A DNA stretch of 64,000 nt from Polaromonas sp. (GTDB taxonomy: Bacteria > Pseudomonadota > Gammaproteobacteria > Burkholderiales > Burkholderiaceae_C), in NCBI GenBank assembly GCA_028291985.1, contig JAQGNE010000070.1:1-64000 (forward strand), written 5' to 3'. The position numbers and the translations under genes are program-made. The first letter of the stretch is position 1, and every line of letters starts with the position of its first letter. Positions 8,669-17,695 of the stretch are shown piece after piece. The notes under the pieces are model-generated. The model made no database searches. It was not told the DNA's origin and worked only from the letters and a program-made list of their open reading frames with translations.

Positions 8669-9637
8669 ATGCACACCACACACCCGGCCGAATTCGCACC
8701 CACGCACACATCTGAAGTACCGGAATCGGGAATTTCCGAGCTCCAGCATCTCGGCATCATCCGGGTGGCGGGCACCGATGCTGTTCACTTTTTGCAAGGT
8801 CAGCTGACCCAGGACATCGCACTTCTCGGCCAGTCGCAGGCCAGGCTGGCCGCGTTTTGCAATGCCAAGGGCCGTATGCAGGCGAGCTTTGTGGTGTTCA
8901 AACGCAGCGACGAGGAAGTGCTGTTGGTCTGCCACCGGGATATTCTGGCCCAGACCTTGAAGCGACTGAGCATGTTCGTGCTGCGCGCCAAGGTCAGGCT
9001 GACCGATGCCACCGGCGACTTTGTGCTCGCCGGTCTTACCGGAAACGCTATTACTTCAATAGCGGGTAGCCCTTTGAATACCTGGTCTAGAGCCGATTTT
9101 GATGCCAAAACCGTGATCGGGCTGCACCCGACCTGCGGCACGACCCGGGCGTTGTGGTGCGCCCCGTCCGGCACCGCCCTGCCTGCCGCGCCTTCGCTGG
9201 ATATCGGTACGTGGCAATGGCTCGCAGTGCGTTCGGGAATTGCAATGATCACCCTGCCGGTTTTTGAAGCTTTTGTGCCGCAAATGCTCAACTACGAATC
9301 AGTAGGCGGTGTGAGCTTCAAAAAAGGCTGCTACCCCGGGCAGGAAATTGTTGCGCGAAGCCAGTTTCGCGGCACGCTGAAGCGGCGGGCCTATCTGGCG
9401 CATGGTGCAGAGCCCATGGCCGCCGGGCAGGAAATTTTTCACGCCGGCGACAGGGAACAACCTTGCGGTCTGGTCGCGCAAGCCGCTGCCCATCCTTCGG
9501 GCGGTTTTGATGCGGTGGTGTCGCTGCAGACCGCAGCAGCGGGCGATGCTGCCGACGGCAAGTTGACGCTGGGCTCCGCCGCCGGCCCAGCCTTGAGCCT
9601 GCTGCCGCTGCCCTACCCTTTGCTGGAAGACATCTGA
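8669..9637 (+). CDS. ygfZ: YgfZ/GcvT-domain folate-binding protein
   Basis: 322 residues from ATG 8669 (earlier in-frame starts from 8612 overlap the mltG promoter region). The family signature KGCYPGQEIVAR includes the redox-active Cys of YgfZ, and the N-terminal block is GTDAVHFLQGQLTQDI. YgfZ supports assembly and repair of Fe-S clusters in a folate-dependent way. Residues 127-142 (AITSIAGSPLNTWSRA) are encoded by a complete copy of the 48-nt palindromic element, read in frame, so the protein appears to have absorbed a repeat. The next gene follows after 13 nt. Confidence 0.9.
   Translation: MHTTHPAEFAPTHTSEVPESGISELQHLGIIRVAGTDAVHFLQGQLTQDIALLGQSQARLAAFCNAKGRMQASFVVFKRSDEEVLLVCHRDILAQTLKRLSMFVLRAKVRLTDATGDFVLAGLTGNAITSIAGSPLNTWSRADFDAKTVIGLHPTCGTTRALWCAPSGTALPAAPSLDIGTWQWLAVRSGIAMITLPVFEAFVPQMLNYESVGGVSFKKGCYPGQEIVARSQFRGTLKRRAYLAHGAEPMAAGQEIFHAGDREQPCGLVAQAAAHPSGGFDAVVSLQTAAAGDAADGKLTLGSAAGPALSLLPLPYPLLEDI
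9047..9094 (+). repeat. 48-nt palindromic element, inside ygfZ
   Basis: Left arm GCTATTACTTCAATAGC, then a 20-nt middle and right end GGTCTAGAGCC. It starts exactly on a codon boundary and encodes AITSIAGSPLNTWSRA. Same orientation and frame as the copies in the patatin-like and DUF934 genes and one of the two in imuB. Confidence 0.75.
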
Positions 9638-9650
9638 GCCGCTTTGCGTC

Positions 9651-10565
9651 ATGTGTCTGATCGCTTTTGCCATAGGCGCCTCAACCCGCTGGCCGCTGGT
9701 CGTAGCGTCCAACCGCGATGAATTTTTCAACCGCCCCACGCTGGCGCTGAGCCAGTGGCGCAGCACTGGCCAACACGCCATCGTGTCGGGTCGGGACCTC
9801 CAGCAAGGCGGTACTTGGCTGGGCGCCACGCCGACCGGACGGGCAGCCTGGCTCACCAATGTGCGGGAAGCTGATCCGCTGCCAGCGCCCGCTTCCCGGG
9901 GTGAACTGGTGCTGCGCTGGCTGGAAGGCTGCATGTCAGCGGCCGATTTCATGAGGCAGCTCGATCCCGCTATTTACGGCGGCTTCAACCTGGTGCTGGG
10001 CGACCTGCAAAGCAGCAGCTGGACCTGGCTAAGTAACCGGCGCTTTAGCGCCAACCCGTCAGCGTCCCATACTCCAGTGGCGGGTTGGGTATCGAAAACA
10101 CTGCTGCCTGGCATTTATGGGCTGTCTAATGCCGCACTGGATTCTCCCTGGCCGAAAACACTGTTGCTGAAACATGCGCTTGGCCTGGCCTTGCGGACCG
10201 CCACCGATCAAGCCGATCTGGAAAGACCGCTGTGGCAAGCGCTGGCAAACCGCGAACCGGCCCCCGATGCCCTTTTGCCTGCAACCGGACTGCCGATGGA
10301 GCTGGAGCAGGCGCTGTCCAGTGCGTTCGTCGAATTGCCGCAGCGCGGAACTGCTGGCTATGGCACGCGCTGCAGCACGCTGCTCATTGCCGAGGTGGAG
10401 CCTGACGCGCGGGGTGTATTACCCGTACCGTCCGCTCAGCGTCTGCCCTGGACGATCCGGCTGGAAGAGCGCACCTGGCCAACGCCTGCGGATGAGGCCT
10501 CAGCGATGGCCGGCGCGGGTAGAACCATCAAGACAGGCTTCACGTGGCGACACGCGGCTGAGTAG
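9651..10565 (+). CDS. NRDE/TANGO2-family protein
   Basis: 304 residues beginning MCLIAFAIGA with the namesake NRDE motif in VVASNRDEFFNRPT and an N-terminal Cys2 typical of Ntn-hydrolase-like folds. Further family marks are GRDLQQGGTWLG and AWLTNVREADP, with RTIKTGFTWRHA-like residues at the end. Members are conserved from bacteria to human TANGO2; the molecular role is unsettled (heme trafficking or lipid homeostasis have been proposed). It probably shares a transcript with ygfZ (13-nt gap). Confidence 0.88.
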   Translation: MCLIAFAIGASTRWPLVVASNRDEFFNRPTLALSQWRSTGQHAIVSGRDLQQGGTWLGATPTGRAAWLTNVREADPLPAPASRGELVLRWLEGCMSAADFMRQLDPAIYGGFNLVLGDLQSSSWTWLSNRRFSANPSASHTPVAGWVSKTLLPGIYGLSNAALDSPWPKTLLLKHALGLALRTATDQADLERPLWQALANREPAPDALLPATGLPMELEQALSSAFVELPQRGTAGYGTRCSTLLIAEVEPDARGVLPVPSAQRLPWTIRLEERTWPTPADEASAMAGAGRTIKTGFTWRHAAE

Positions 10566-10595
10566 CCGGTCGCAAGCAGCCAGATCCCCCTGCTA

Positions 10596-12920
10596 TCAGA
10601 GCTGGCTGAGGTAGGTGTCAGGAATCTGCCGGCGGATAGCGGCTTGTTCAGCCGGCGGCGCTCCGGCGGACAGGGCAATCGCGGCCCTGTACGCCGCCAG
10701 GGCGCGGTCACGGTTTTGCTTGTGGTTGGCGAAGATGGCGCCCAGCTTCAAGAGGCTGTCCACACTTAGCGACGGAAAGCTCTGTTGCCGCAATTCCAGG
10801 CTGTTGATCGCCATATCGAAATCATTGGCCCGCATCGCCAGCACATAGGCTGAATTGAGCAGATCGGAGTCGTAGGTGCCATCTTGCATATATTGCCGGG
10901 CCAGCCTGCGGGCCTCCGGTTCGCGTCCCATGCGGCTCAGGAGAATCACCTTGAGCGAAAGTACCGCAGGCGCTCTGGGCTGGAGCTTTTCGCCGCGCTC
11001 CAGGTAGTGAAGCGCCTGTTCAAACCTGCCCATCTGGGCATATCCGCGGGCAATATTGGCCAGGATGGCCACGACGTAGGGCCTTGACGAAATGACTGAT
11101 TCCCAGATCCATACCGCGTTTTTCCAGTCGCCCCATCGGGCCATCTCGTCGGCAACCATGGGCGTGATTTTTCGGTAATGCGGGTTGATCGCAATGCCTT
11201 CGGCAAGCAGACGCAACATCTCTTTTTTCCGGGCGTCCCAGCGCGGATCGTTGTGGTCGCCCGAATGCGATATGCCCAGCGTCATCTTGACCGCCAGCAC
11301 GATTTTTTGCTCGGCTGCCGCAGCCTGCTGGCTGATATAGACCGTCAGGGCCAGGCATAGCACCATCAGCCCGACCAGCCCTTTGGAGTACAGCGGTTTC
11401 CAAGCCAAACGCGCAGCATGAAAAATCCCCTGCTTCTGCAAACGCGCATCCGATGCCGCAAGCATGCCCAGGCACAGCGCGAACAGGCAACCGGTACTGG
11501 CCAGGCGCCAGGGAAACCCGATGTTGCTGACCACCATCAAGGCCAGCAGGCTGGACAGCGCAATGGCGCGCACCGGAGCCTCTGCTGCACCTTCGGCCAT
11601 ACGGTTTCGAAGCGTCGCCCAGGCGGCATGCAGCAGGTAGCTGAAAAGACCCAGCAGAAACAGCAGGCCGGTGAGCCCGTACTCGGCAAGCAGCTGCAGG
11701 ACTTCGTTGTGCACGTAATAGTCGGTCTCCAGCTGCGAGCCTTCGGCCTGGTACAGCGGCAGCATGGCCTCCCAGGCGCCGGCACCGATGCCCGCCAAGG
11801 GATGTGCCTTGATGATGCCGCCAGTTGCCTTCCACATCACGACGCGGATCTGCAAAGAGCCATCATTGGGCGAAATCGATGCGGTTCGTGTAAGAGCACG
11901 GCCGAAAGCGTGCGTACTGTAGCCATTGCCATCGGCAATCAGCTTTTCGTTTCCGGTTCCTATCAAGCCCAGGCCCAGCACGGCGGCTGAAAGAACACCG
12001 CACGCGAGTACGCGCTGGTTGAAGCTCCAGGCGACAGCGGCAAACCGCTGGCGATACAGCACGGCAATCAGCGGAAACACAAGGAATGCGGTTATCCAGA
12101 AGGCCGTGAGCGCGCCTCTGGTGCCCGTCATCATCAAAGCGACCACATTCAAGCCCAGCGTGGCTGCCATCAGTGCAATCCGTGGCGAACTACGCGACTG
12201 CACCAGCAAATAGGCTGAAAAGGGAATCGTGCACACCACAAACTCGGCAAAAAAGTTGCGGTTGACAAAAGTCGACGCCGGGTTGGGACCCTGCGGGAAC
12301 AAACGGAAGTCAAACCAGAACTGCAAAGCGGTCCAGAGCGATGCGACAACCGCGCCCCAGTGGATGCCTTCCATGACATAAGGAAGACGCGCACGCGAAA
12401 GCGTGTTCAGTGCAAGAAACAGCATCAGGCTGAAAAGAAACCAGCGGATGGCCTCGACGCCAGCGAGGAATGTATGCGACCACATCATGCTGCCCAGGGC
12501 ATAAGCCGTCAGCGCTAGGGGCAGCCACATGAGCGCATGCCAGCGCAGGCCGCCTTCGAGCTGCCGCAGACGCCAGAAAAACAGCAGACCGGCGATGACT
12601 ACCGAGAACGCTGCCACCATGGACTTGAGCGTGTCCTGCAGCATCTCTTCATGTGGAACACCGAGCGCAGGCGCCAAAAACATCATGGCGGCCAGAATGA
12701 ATGCCGTCCAGTCGCCGCGCTCGATTTCGGCAGGAATTGGCCCTGCCGCAACCGGCTCGTGGTTCGCACGTTGTATTGAAGAAGCAGACCGGCTTGCTCT
12801 GGCAGGCCTGGAAGCATCGATGCCGGCCTGCTGGCTCCGACCTGGCTTGCCGGCCGCAGTCGATGCCGATGTTGCCAGGCCGGCGGGCTTGCCGCCCTCA
12901 CTACGTCTTTTCCGGGCCAT
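10596..12920 (-). CDS. O-antigen ligase/polymerase-type membrane protein with TPR tail
   Basis: 774 residues. A basic, Ala/Ser-rich cytoplasmic N-terminus (about 70 residues) is followed by roughly a dozen transmembrane helices and a Wzy_C/WaaL-type periplasmic loop with HPLAGIGAGAWEAMLPLY and the conserved YYVHNEVLQLLAEYGLTG. The last 200 residues are TPR-like helices (ARGYAQMGRFEQALHYLERG). This layout occurs in O-antigen ligases and in PglL/PilO-type oligosaccharyltransferases that glycosylate pilins or other proteins. No glycan gene cluster lies nearby, so I cannot choose between them. Convergent with the NRDE gene, 30 nt apart. Confidence 0.82.
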   Translation of the reverse strand: MARKRRSEGGKPAGLATSASTAAGKPGRSQQAGIDASRPARASRSASSIQRANHEPVAAGPIPAEIERGDWTAFILAAMMFLAPALGVPHEEMLQDTLKSMVAAFSVVIAGLLFFWRLRQLEGGLRWHALMWLPLALTAYALGSMMWSHTFLAGVEAIRWFLFSLMLFLALNTLSRARLPYVMEGIHWGAVVASLWTALQFWFDFRLFPQGPNPASTFVNRNFFAEFVVCTIPFSAYLLVQSRSSPRIALMAATLGLNVVALMMTGTRGALTAFWITAFLVFPLIAVLYRQRFAAVAWSFNQRVLACGVLSAAVLGLGLIGTGNEKLIADGNGYSTHAFGRALTRTASISPNDGSLQIRVVMWKATGGIIKAHPLAGIGAGAWEAMLPLYQAEGSQLETDYYVHNEVLQLLAEYGLTGLLFLLGLFSYLLHAAWATLRNRMAEGAAEAPVRAIALSSLLALMVVSNIGFPWRLASTGCLFALCLGMLAASDARLQKQGIFHAARLAWKPLYSKGLVGLMVLCLALTVYISQQAAAAEQKIVLAVKMTLGISHSGDHNDPRWDARKKEMLRLLAEGIAINPHYRKITPMVADEMARWGDWKNAVWIWESVISSRPYVVAILANIARGYAQMGRFEQALHYLERGEKLQPRAPAVLSLKVILLSRMGREPEARRLARQYMQDGTYDSDLLNSAYVLAMRANDFDMAINSLELRQQSFPSLSVDSLLKLGAIFANHKQNRDRALAAYRAAIALSAGAPPAEQAAIRRQIPDTYLSQL

Positions 12921-13024
12921 TACAAAATATTGTCTTTCGCGAACGCGTTATGGGTTTGCCTGTCATCACAACAGGAGATTGTCGCTGCGACAAGCCCCGC
13001 ATTTGCATAAGCAGATAAACCGGC

Positions 13025-13996
13025 TCATTCCAGAGTCGGTTTTGACAGACCAAAAGCCTCAGCCAGCGCGCGAGCAGCGTCGGCATGTGCCTGACGTGCT
13101 TCGGGTATGGCGCGGCCCATCTTGATGAACTCATGCGTGACGCCGCGGTAGATCTCGATATCCACAGGTACACCGGCAGCGCGCAGCTTGTCGGCATAGA
13201 GAATGCCCTCGTCCACCAGGGGATCACATTCCGCCAGTCCTACCCATGCGGGTGCGACACCATCGACATCGGGCGCGTTGAGCGGTGCGAAACGCCAGTC
13301 TTCCCGATCAGCCGGACCACGCAGATACTGGCTGAAAAACCAGTTGATATCACGCGCTTCGAGTACAAAACCGCGGGCGAAGCGCCCGTGCGACGGCGCG
13401 TCCTGATGGGCTGCACAGCCCGGGTAAATGAGCAACTGAAGAGCCAGCCGGAGGCCGGCATCGCGCGCCATCAGGGCGCAGCCGGTTGCAAGCGTTCCGC
13501 CAGCACTGTCGCCACCAACCGCCATGCGGCTGCCATCGAGACCACGCGTTTGAGCCTGCGTGGCCAGCCATTGCAGGGCGTCCCATGCGTCGTTGGACGC
13601 TGTAGGAAATGAGTGCTCTGGCGCCAACCGGTATGCCAGCGACACCACTGCACAGCCCGAAAGACGGCTAAGCTGGCTGCACAGGGTATCGTGCGACGAG
13701 ATGCTGCCGATGGTGAAACCGCCGCCGTGAAAGTAAAGCAGCACCGGCAGTCGAGCCACAGAAGGCGCGTACAGGCGAGCAAGAAGCCTATGGCCATCGC
13801 GTGCGGTGATGTGGAAGTCCTCTCGCCGCACCAGTGGCGGCCTGGCGATTTCAAGCACGCCCGCGCCCGCCTCGTAAGCTGCGCGAGCCTCGGTCGGGGT
13901 CAGGGTATGAAAAGCCGGACGCCGTGCCCGCGCCATGCGGTCGAGCACGCCTTGCATGGCCGGGGTCAAAAGGGCCGGGACAGTTCGGCTTGGCAT
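13025..13996 (-). CDS. Alpha/beta hydrolase of the hormone-sensitive lipase family
   Basis: 323 residues with the HSL-family oxyanion motif YFHGGGFTIGS, nucleophile elbow GGDSAGG, the acid in LAECDPLVDEG and the catalytic His in GVTHEFIKMGR. These enzymes are cytoplasmic esterases or lipases acting on short-chain esters. Length is typical. Divergent from the Fe-dependent alcohol dehydrogenase 196 nt away; ester cleavage to an alcohol followed by oxidation is conceivable but is only inference. Confidence 0.9.
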   Translation of the reverse strand: MPSRTVPALLTPAMQGVLDRMARARRPAFHTLTPTEARAAYEAGAGVLEIARPPLVRREDFHITARDGHRLLARLYAPSVARLPVLLYFHGGGFTIGSISSHDTLCSQLSRLSGCAVVSLAYRLAPEHSFPTASNDAWDALQWLATQAQTRGLDGSRMAVGGDSAGGTLATGCALMARDAGLRLALQLLIYPGCAAHQDAPSHGRFARGFVLEARDINWFFSQYLRGPADREDWRFAPLNAPDVDGVAPAWVGLAECDPLVDEGILYADKLRAAGVPVDIEIYRGVTHEFIKMGRAIPEARQAHADAARALAEAFGLSKPTLE

Positions 13997-14192
13997 AAGG
14001 CAGCGTCAACGAAAGAACAGGCTGACCCGACACGCAGTAAAAACGATACCAACGCGGCCGAAACAAGGGTTTGCTTGCAAATCACAAAGGGCTTCCAGCT
14101 AGTACAGTGAACAGCTAAGCGGGCTTTTTCGCAGAACCGGATAAGACTCTGCTGATTCGATGGCATCGTACAACGGCGAAGGACAGCGACCC

Positions 14193-15329
14193 ATGGCATT
14201 TATCTACTACGTCACCCAGATCCAGTTCGAGTACGGCGCTGTGAGGCTACTGCAGCAGGAATGCGAGCGCGTGGCCATTTCAAGGCCGCTGATCGTGACC
14301 GACGCAGGTGTCAAGGCGGCAGGCGTGCTGCAAAAAGCGCTCGACGCCCTGCCCGGCTTGCCAGTCACCGTGTTTGACCAGACACCGTCAAACCCGACCG
14401 AGGCCGCTGTACGTGCAGCAACCGCGCTTTACAAGTCAGCCGGTTGCGATGGCTTGATCGCAGTGGGCGGCGGCTCTGCCATTGACTGCGCCAAGGGCGT
14501 GGCGATCGCAGCAACTCATGACGGTCCGCTCAAGACCTACGCGACGATTGAAGGCGGCTCAGCAAAGATCACTGAGCACGCCGCACCGCTGATCGCCGTG
14601 CCCACGACCAGTGGAACCGGCAGCGAGGTAGCACGCGGGGCCATCATCATCGTGGACGACCACCGCAAGCTGGGGTTCCATTCGTGGCATCTGGTGCCCA
14701 AAGCCGCCATTTGTGACCCGGAACTCACGCTCGGTCTGCCGCCCCGTCTGACCGCTGCCACGGGAATGGACGCGATTGCACACTGCATGGAAACCTTCAT
14801 GTCGGCCACGTTCAACCCACCGGCTGACGGCATCGCACTCGACGGCCTGGAACGCGGCTGGGCGCATATCGAACGTGCGACACGTGATGGCAGTGACCGT
14901 GAGGCACGCCTGAACCTGATGAGCGCCTCAATGCAAGGCGCCATGGCGTTTCAAAAGGGCCTCGGTTGCGTGCATTCGCTCAGCCACAGCCTGGGAGGCG
15001 TTGATCCGCGACTGCATCACGGCACACTGAACGCGGTATTTTTGCCGGCGGTCATACGCTTCAATGCCAGCGCAGAATCGATGCGCAAAGAGCATCGCCT
15101 GCAACGCATGGCGCGCGCGATGGGACTCGCGTCAGGCGACGATATTCCAGCAGCCGTCCAGGACATGAGCCGGCGCCTGGGTTTGCCAACAGGCCTGGCA
15201 GAAATGGGCGTAAACCGCCGTCACTTCGCCAGCATCATTGATGGAGCCATGGCGGATCATTGCCATAAGACCAACCCGCGGCTTGCGACGGCCGAGGAAT
15301 ACCAGGAGATGCTAGGCGAATCGCTCTAA
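14193..15329 (+). CDS. Iron-containing alcohol dehydrogenase
   Basis: 378 residues, group III metal-dependent alcohol dehydrogenase. NAD-binding GGGSAIDCAKG, then VPTTSGTGSEV, metal-binding region MDAIAHCMETFMS and HSLSHSLGG with downstream LHHG. ATG 14193 is preferred over 14160 because AAGGA sits upstream and the protein then begins near the fold (MAFIYYVTQIQFEYG). The HHG segment and overall style resemble enzymes acting on short-chain or hydroxy-acid-type alcohols; the substrate is not deducible. Confidence 0.9.
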   Translation: MAFIYYVTQIQFEYGAVRLLQQECERVAISRPLIVTDAGVKAAGVLQKALDALPGLPVTVFDQTPSNPTEAAVRAATALYKSAGCDGLIAVGGGSAIDCAKGVAIAATHDGPLKTYATIEGGSAKITEHAAPLIAVPTTSGTGSEVARGAIIIVDDHRKLGFHSWHLVPKAAICDPELTLGLPPRLTAATGMDAIAHCMETFMSATFNPPADGIALDGLERGWAHIERATRDGSDREARLNLMSASMQGAMAFQKGLGCVHSLSHSLGGVDPRLHHGTLNAVFLPAVIRFNASAESMRKEHRLQRMARAMGLASGDDIPAAVQDMSRRLGLPTGLAEMGVNRRHFASIIDGAMADHCHKTNPRLATAEEYQEMLGESL

Positions 15330-15349
15330 CCGCGATGCAAGGGCTGTGA

Positions 15350-16423
15350 CTAGCGTCCGCGAAAGGATCGCATCGGCTTCTCGAAATATTTTTCGCTTAC
15401 AAGCGCCAGCACGAAAGACAGCAGCAAGACGGTGAGCAACAGGGCAAGCTGACCCGCGCGCGTCCATTCCACCGGACTGACCAGCGAAAATCGCGGCAAT
15501 ATGACGTATACCAGCCCAAAAAACAGCACGGGATGCAAGAGATACACGCCATATGTAGCGTCACCACAAAGCCGGGCTAACCGGGCAACATTGTGCTGTA
15601 ACTTCAGGCGACCGGCGAAATCGACCAGCGCAAAGCAAAAGGAAAATAGCATTAGGCCGCGCCACCCGGTTATCTCATCGCCTGCTAATGACGGATTCAG
15701 GAGCAGAAACAGTCCAAACCCTGCTGTTAAAACGAAAAGTCCTTTGACCCCGGAAATGCCGTCGGACAACGGCGCACGGCGCCTGACCATGCCCAGCAGG
15801 CAGCCACCCATGAAGTAGGCGGCAAACGCCGGCCCATGGTGATAAGCCACAGCGTTACTGGCATAGTCCCCGCTCCGTCCTAAGGTGGCCCCAATCCAGG
15901 CCATTTGCGTTAACGACAGCAGCAGGAAGAGTGCCCACGCGCCCCCGCGCAAGCGAAAGGCTTGCATAAAGACCGGAAACAAGAGATAGAAGACCGCTTC
16001 GATTCCCAGGGACCACCCGCCTACTACCACTGCGTTGGTCGATGGCTGATAAAAACCAAACGACATCGTCGCATTACTTATATAGTCGAACGCTAGCTCC
16101 GTTGTAGCTCCGTTTTTTGCCAGTTTCCAAGGAAGCATGATGAGCATGACGGCTACATAAAGCGGCGCAAGCCGCATGTAGCGAATCCACAAAAACTGCG
16201 TGAACGAGAATTTTCTTTCGTTCAAAGAATCGGCGTAGTTATAAGTAAGGCTGGCACCTGAAAGAACAAAAAACAGATACACACCGTAGCTGCCCCAGGT
16301 GTAAATTGCAGCGACGTTCTGCCACGACAGGAGATGGTAAGTGGCGACGGCAATCGCGCACAGTCCACGTAGCAAGTCCCAGCCCAGAACTCGCTCAGGG
16401 GTATTGGACAGCGCAGCGTTCAT
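15350..16423 (-). CDS. Acyltransferase family 3 (OafA/YrhL-like)
   Basis: 357 residues, about ten transmembrane helices. Family marks: GWDLLRGLCAIAVATYHLLSWQ near the start (catalytic His in YHLL), YGVYLFFVLSGASLTY, and GDATYGVYLLHPVLFF. Such proteins O-acylate sugars of the cell surface. The ATG overlaps the stop of the upstream patatin-like gene (ATGA), indicating translational coupling and a shared lipid-related role. Convergent with the alcohol dehydrogenase. Confidence 0.88.
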   Translation of the reverse strand: MNAALSNTPERVLGWDLLRGLCAIAVATYHLLSWQNVAAIYTWGSYGVYLFFVLSGASLTYNYADSLNERKFSFTQFLWIRYMRLAPLYVAVMLIMLPWKLAKNGATTELAFDYISNATMSFGFYQPSTNAVVVGGWSLGIEAVFYLLFPVFMQAFRLRGGAWALFLLLSLTQMAWIGATLGRSGDYASNAVAYHHGPAFAAYFMGGCLLGMVRRRAPLSDGISGVKGLFVLTAGFGLFLLLNPSLAGDEITGWRGLMLFSFCFALVDFAGRLKLQHNVARLARLCGDATYGVYLLHPVLFFGLVYVILPRFSLVSPVEWTRAGQLALLLTVLLLSFVLALVSEKYFEKPMRSFRGR

Positions 16424-17553
16424 AAGCTCTGCATATTAGCCAGGTCAGGCTTCGCCAACCAATCCGCAAACTCGTCCGCCAGCTGCTGGCTCAACGAGAC
16501 CGCTGTGGTCCAGGCTTTGATGCGCGCCTGCAAATCAGGGCCATAACGCAAAAAGTCGTTGCGGTCGGGTAGTTTGTGGTGGGGTAGCGTTTTCACCCAG
16601 TCCGGGTCGGGTGCCAGCAGCACCATGCTGTCCAGAAACGGGGTTGCCTTGTGGCGCCATGTCAGGCTTTTATCCAGCCAGCCGGGGATAACAGACTTCT
16701 GGAAGTGTGGATAGAGGACCAGGCCTGGCCCCGGTTTTTCGCCATCAAAAGCGCCGCTAGCCCTTTCGCCTTGAGGGCCAGAGGCTATTGATTCAATAGC
16801 GTAATTCAGGTGCAGGTGGTAATCCGTGATGCCGCCATCCCAATACGCTCCTGGCGGTGCACCGGGAATATTGTGAACACATCGCAGCATGAAAGGAATG
16901 GAGCAGCTCGCCTGCAGCGCCGGGTTGAAATTGTCTTCAGACAGCGTCACCTGCCGCGTGCGGTAGTCACTGGTTGAAAACGGCAGGCTCGCGCCAGCAC
17001 TGGAAAATACCACGCGTTCAAGCCATGCGCCCATTGCCTTTCGGTGCAGCGTATTGGTGAGATAGGCACCCAGATAGCCCAGCGGGGTGGCAATCTTGTT
17101 CTCGCGGCCCAGCACGTGGCGGCCACGGGAAGTCACGATATGCAACCGGTAGCGGGCATGCTGCAGCACCTCATGCACCCTGCCGCCGTAAAACCGTTGC
17201 AGGCTCTGCCCGAACTGCTCGCTGACCGCGTCGGCCGTCGGGCGCTTCTGGCCTGGAAGCAGTTGGTAATGCTGGCGAATATATTCGTGCTCCAGTTGTC
17301 CGAAAGCCGCAACCGGCTTGTTCAGGCACGCCGTTGCCATGCGCCATGCACCGATAGAGGCGCCGACCAGATGAACCGGGTGCTCAGATCTGGCCAGCCA
17401 GTCACCAAAAATAAAACGGTCGAGCGGTCCCAGGATCAGCCCTTTGGGCCCGCCGGCGGCCCCTGGCACCACGCCGACGTCCGTGGGCTGCAATCCGTTC
17501 TTCTCGATATGCGCCCGCGCTTTGGGGCCAGCGTAAATGCGCAGCGCTTTCAT
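16420..17553 (-). CDS. Patatin-like phospholipase
   Basis: 377 residues with the patatin catalytic set: glycine-rich oxyanion loop PGAAGGPKGLILGP, nucleophile elbow VGASIGAWRMA (GxSxG), and the Asp of the dyad in YWDGGITDYHL. It should hydrolyse acyl esters of lipids. Residues 252-267 (AIESIASGPQGERASG) are encoded by a complete 48-nt palindromic element read in frame, placed just after the DGG motif in what is probably a surface loop. Coupled to the downstream acyltransferase. Confidence 0.88.
   Translation of the reverse strand: MKALRIYAGPKARAHIEKNGLQPTDVGVVPGAAGGPKGLILGPLDRFIFGDWLARSEHPVHLVGASIGAWRMATACLNKPVAAFGQLEHEYIRQHYQLLPGQKRPTADAVSEQFGQSLQRFYGGRVHEVLQHARYRLHIVTSRGRHVLGRENKIATPLGYLGAYLTNTLHRKAMGAWLERVVFSSAGASLPFSTSDYRTRQVTLSEDNFNPALQASCSIPFMLRCVHNIPGAPPGAYWDGGITDYHLHLNYAIESIASGPQGERASGAFDGEKPGPGLVLYPHFQKSVIPGWLDKSLTWRHKATPFLDSMVLLAPDPDWVKTLPHHKLPDRNDFLRYGPDLQARIKAWTTAVSLSQQLADEFADWLAKPDLANMQSL
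16753..16800 (-). repeat. 48-nt palindromic element, inside the patatin-like gene
   Basis: Read on the minus strand: left arm GCTATTGAATCAATAGC and right end GGGCTAGCGGC. It begins on a codon boundary and encodes AIESIASGPQGERASG in the host gene's frame and orientation. Confidence 0.8.
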
Positions 17554-17592
17554 GGTGTGCTTGTCGGGACTGAGCGAAAGGTCAGTGTATAC

Positions 17593-17640
17593 GCTATGCT
17601 TTAAGGAGCTATCAGACCTTTTGGCTGCTGGGCCAGACGC
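17593..17640 (+). repeat. Degenerate 48-nt palindromic element
   Basis: GCTATGCTTTAAGGAGC as left arm and GGGCCAGACGC as right end, with the same spacing as other copies. It lies between the patatin-like gene and tex. The match is weak and rests on spacing. Confidence 0.4.
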
Positions 17641-17695
17641 CTTTTTTATGCGAATAATTCGCTTCTACGCCGGCTGGGTCTTGAAACAGCGATGG

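Noticed and set aside
12979-12993. TTGTCG/CGACAA inverted repeat upstream of the lipase 3' end, considered as a terminator
   Set aside because: Short stem with no T-run on either side.
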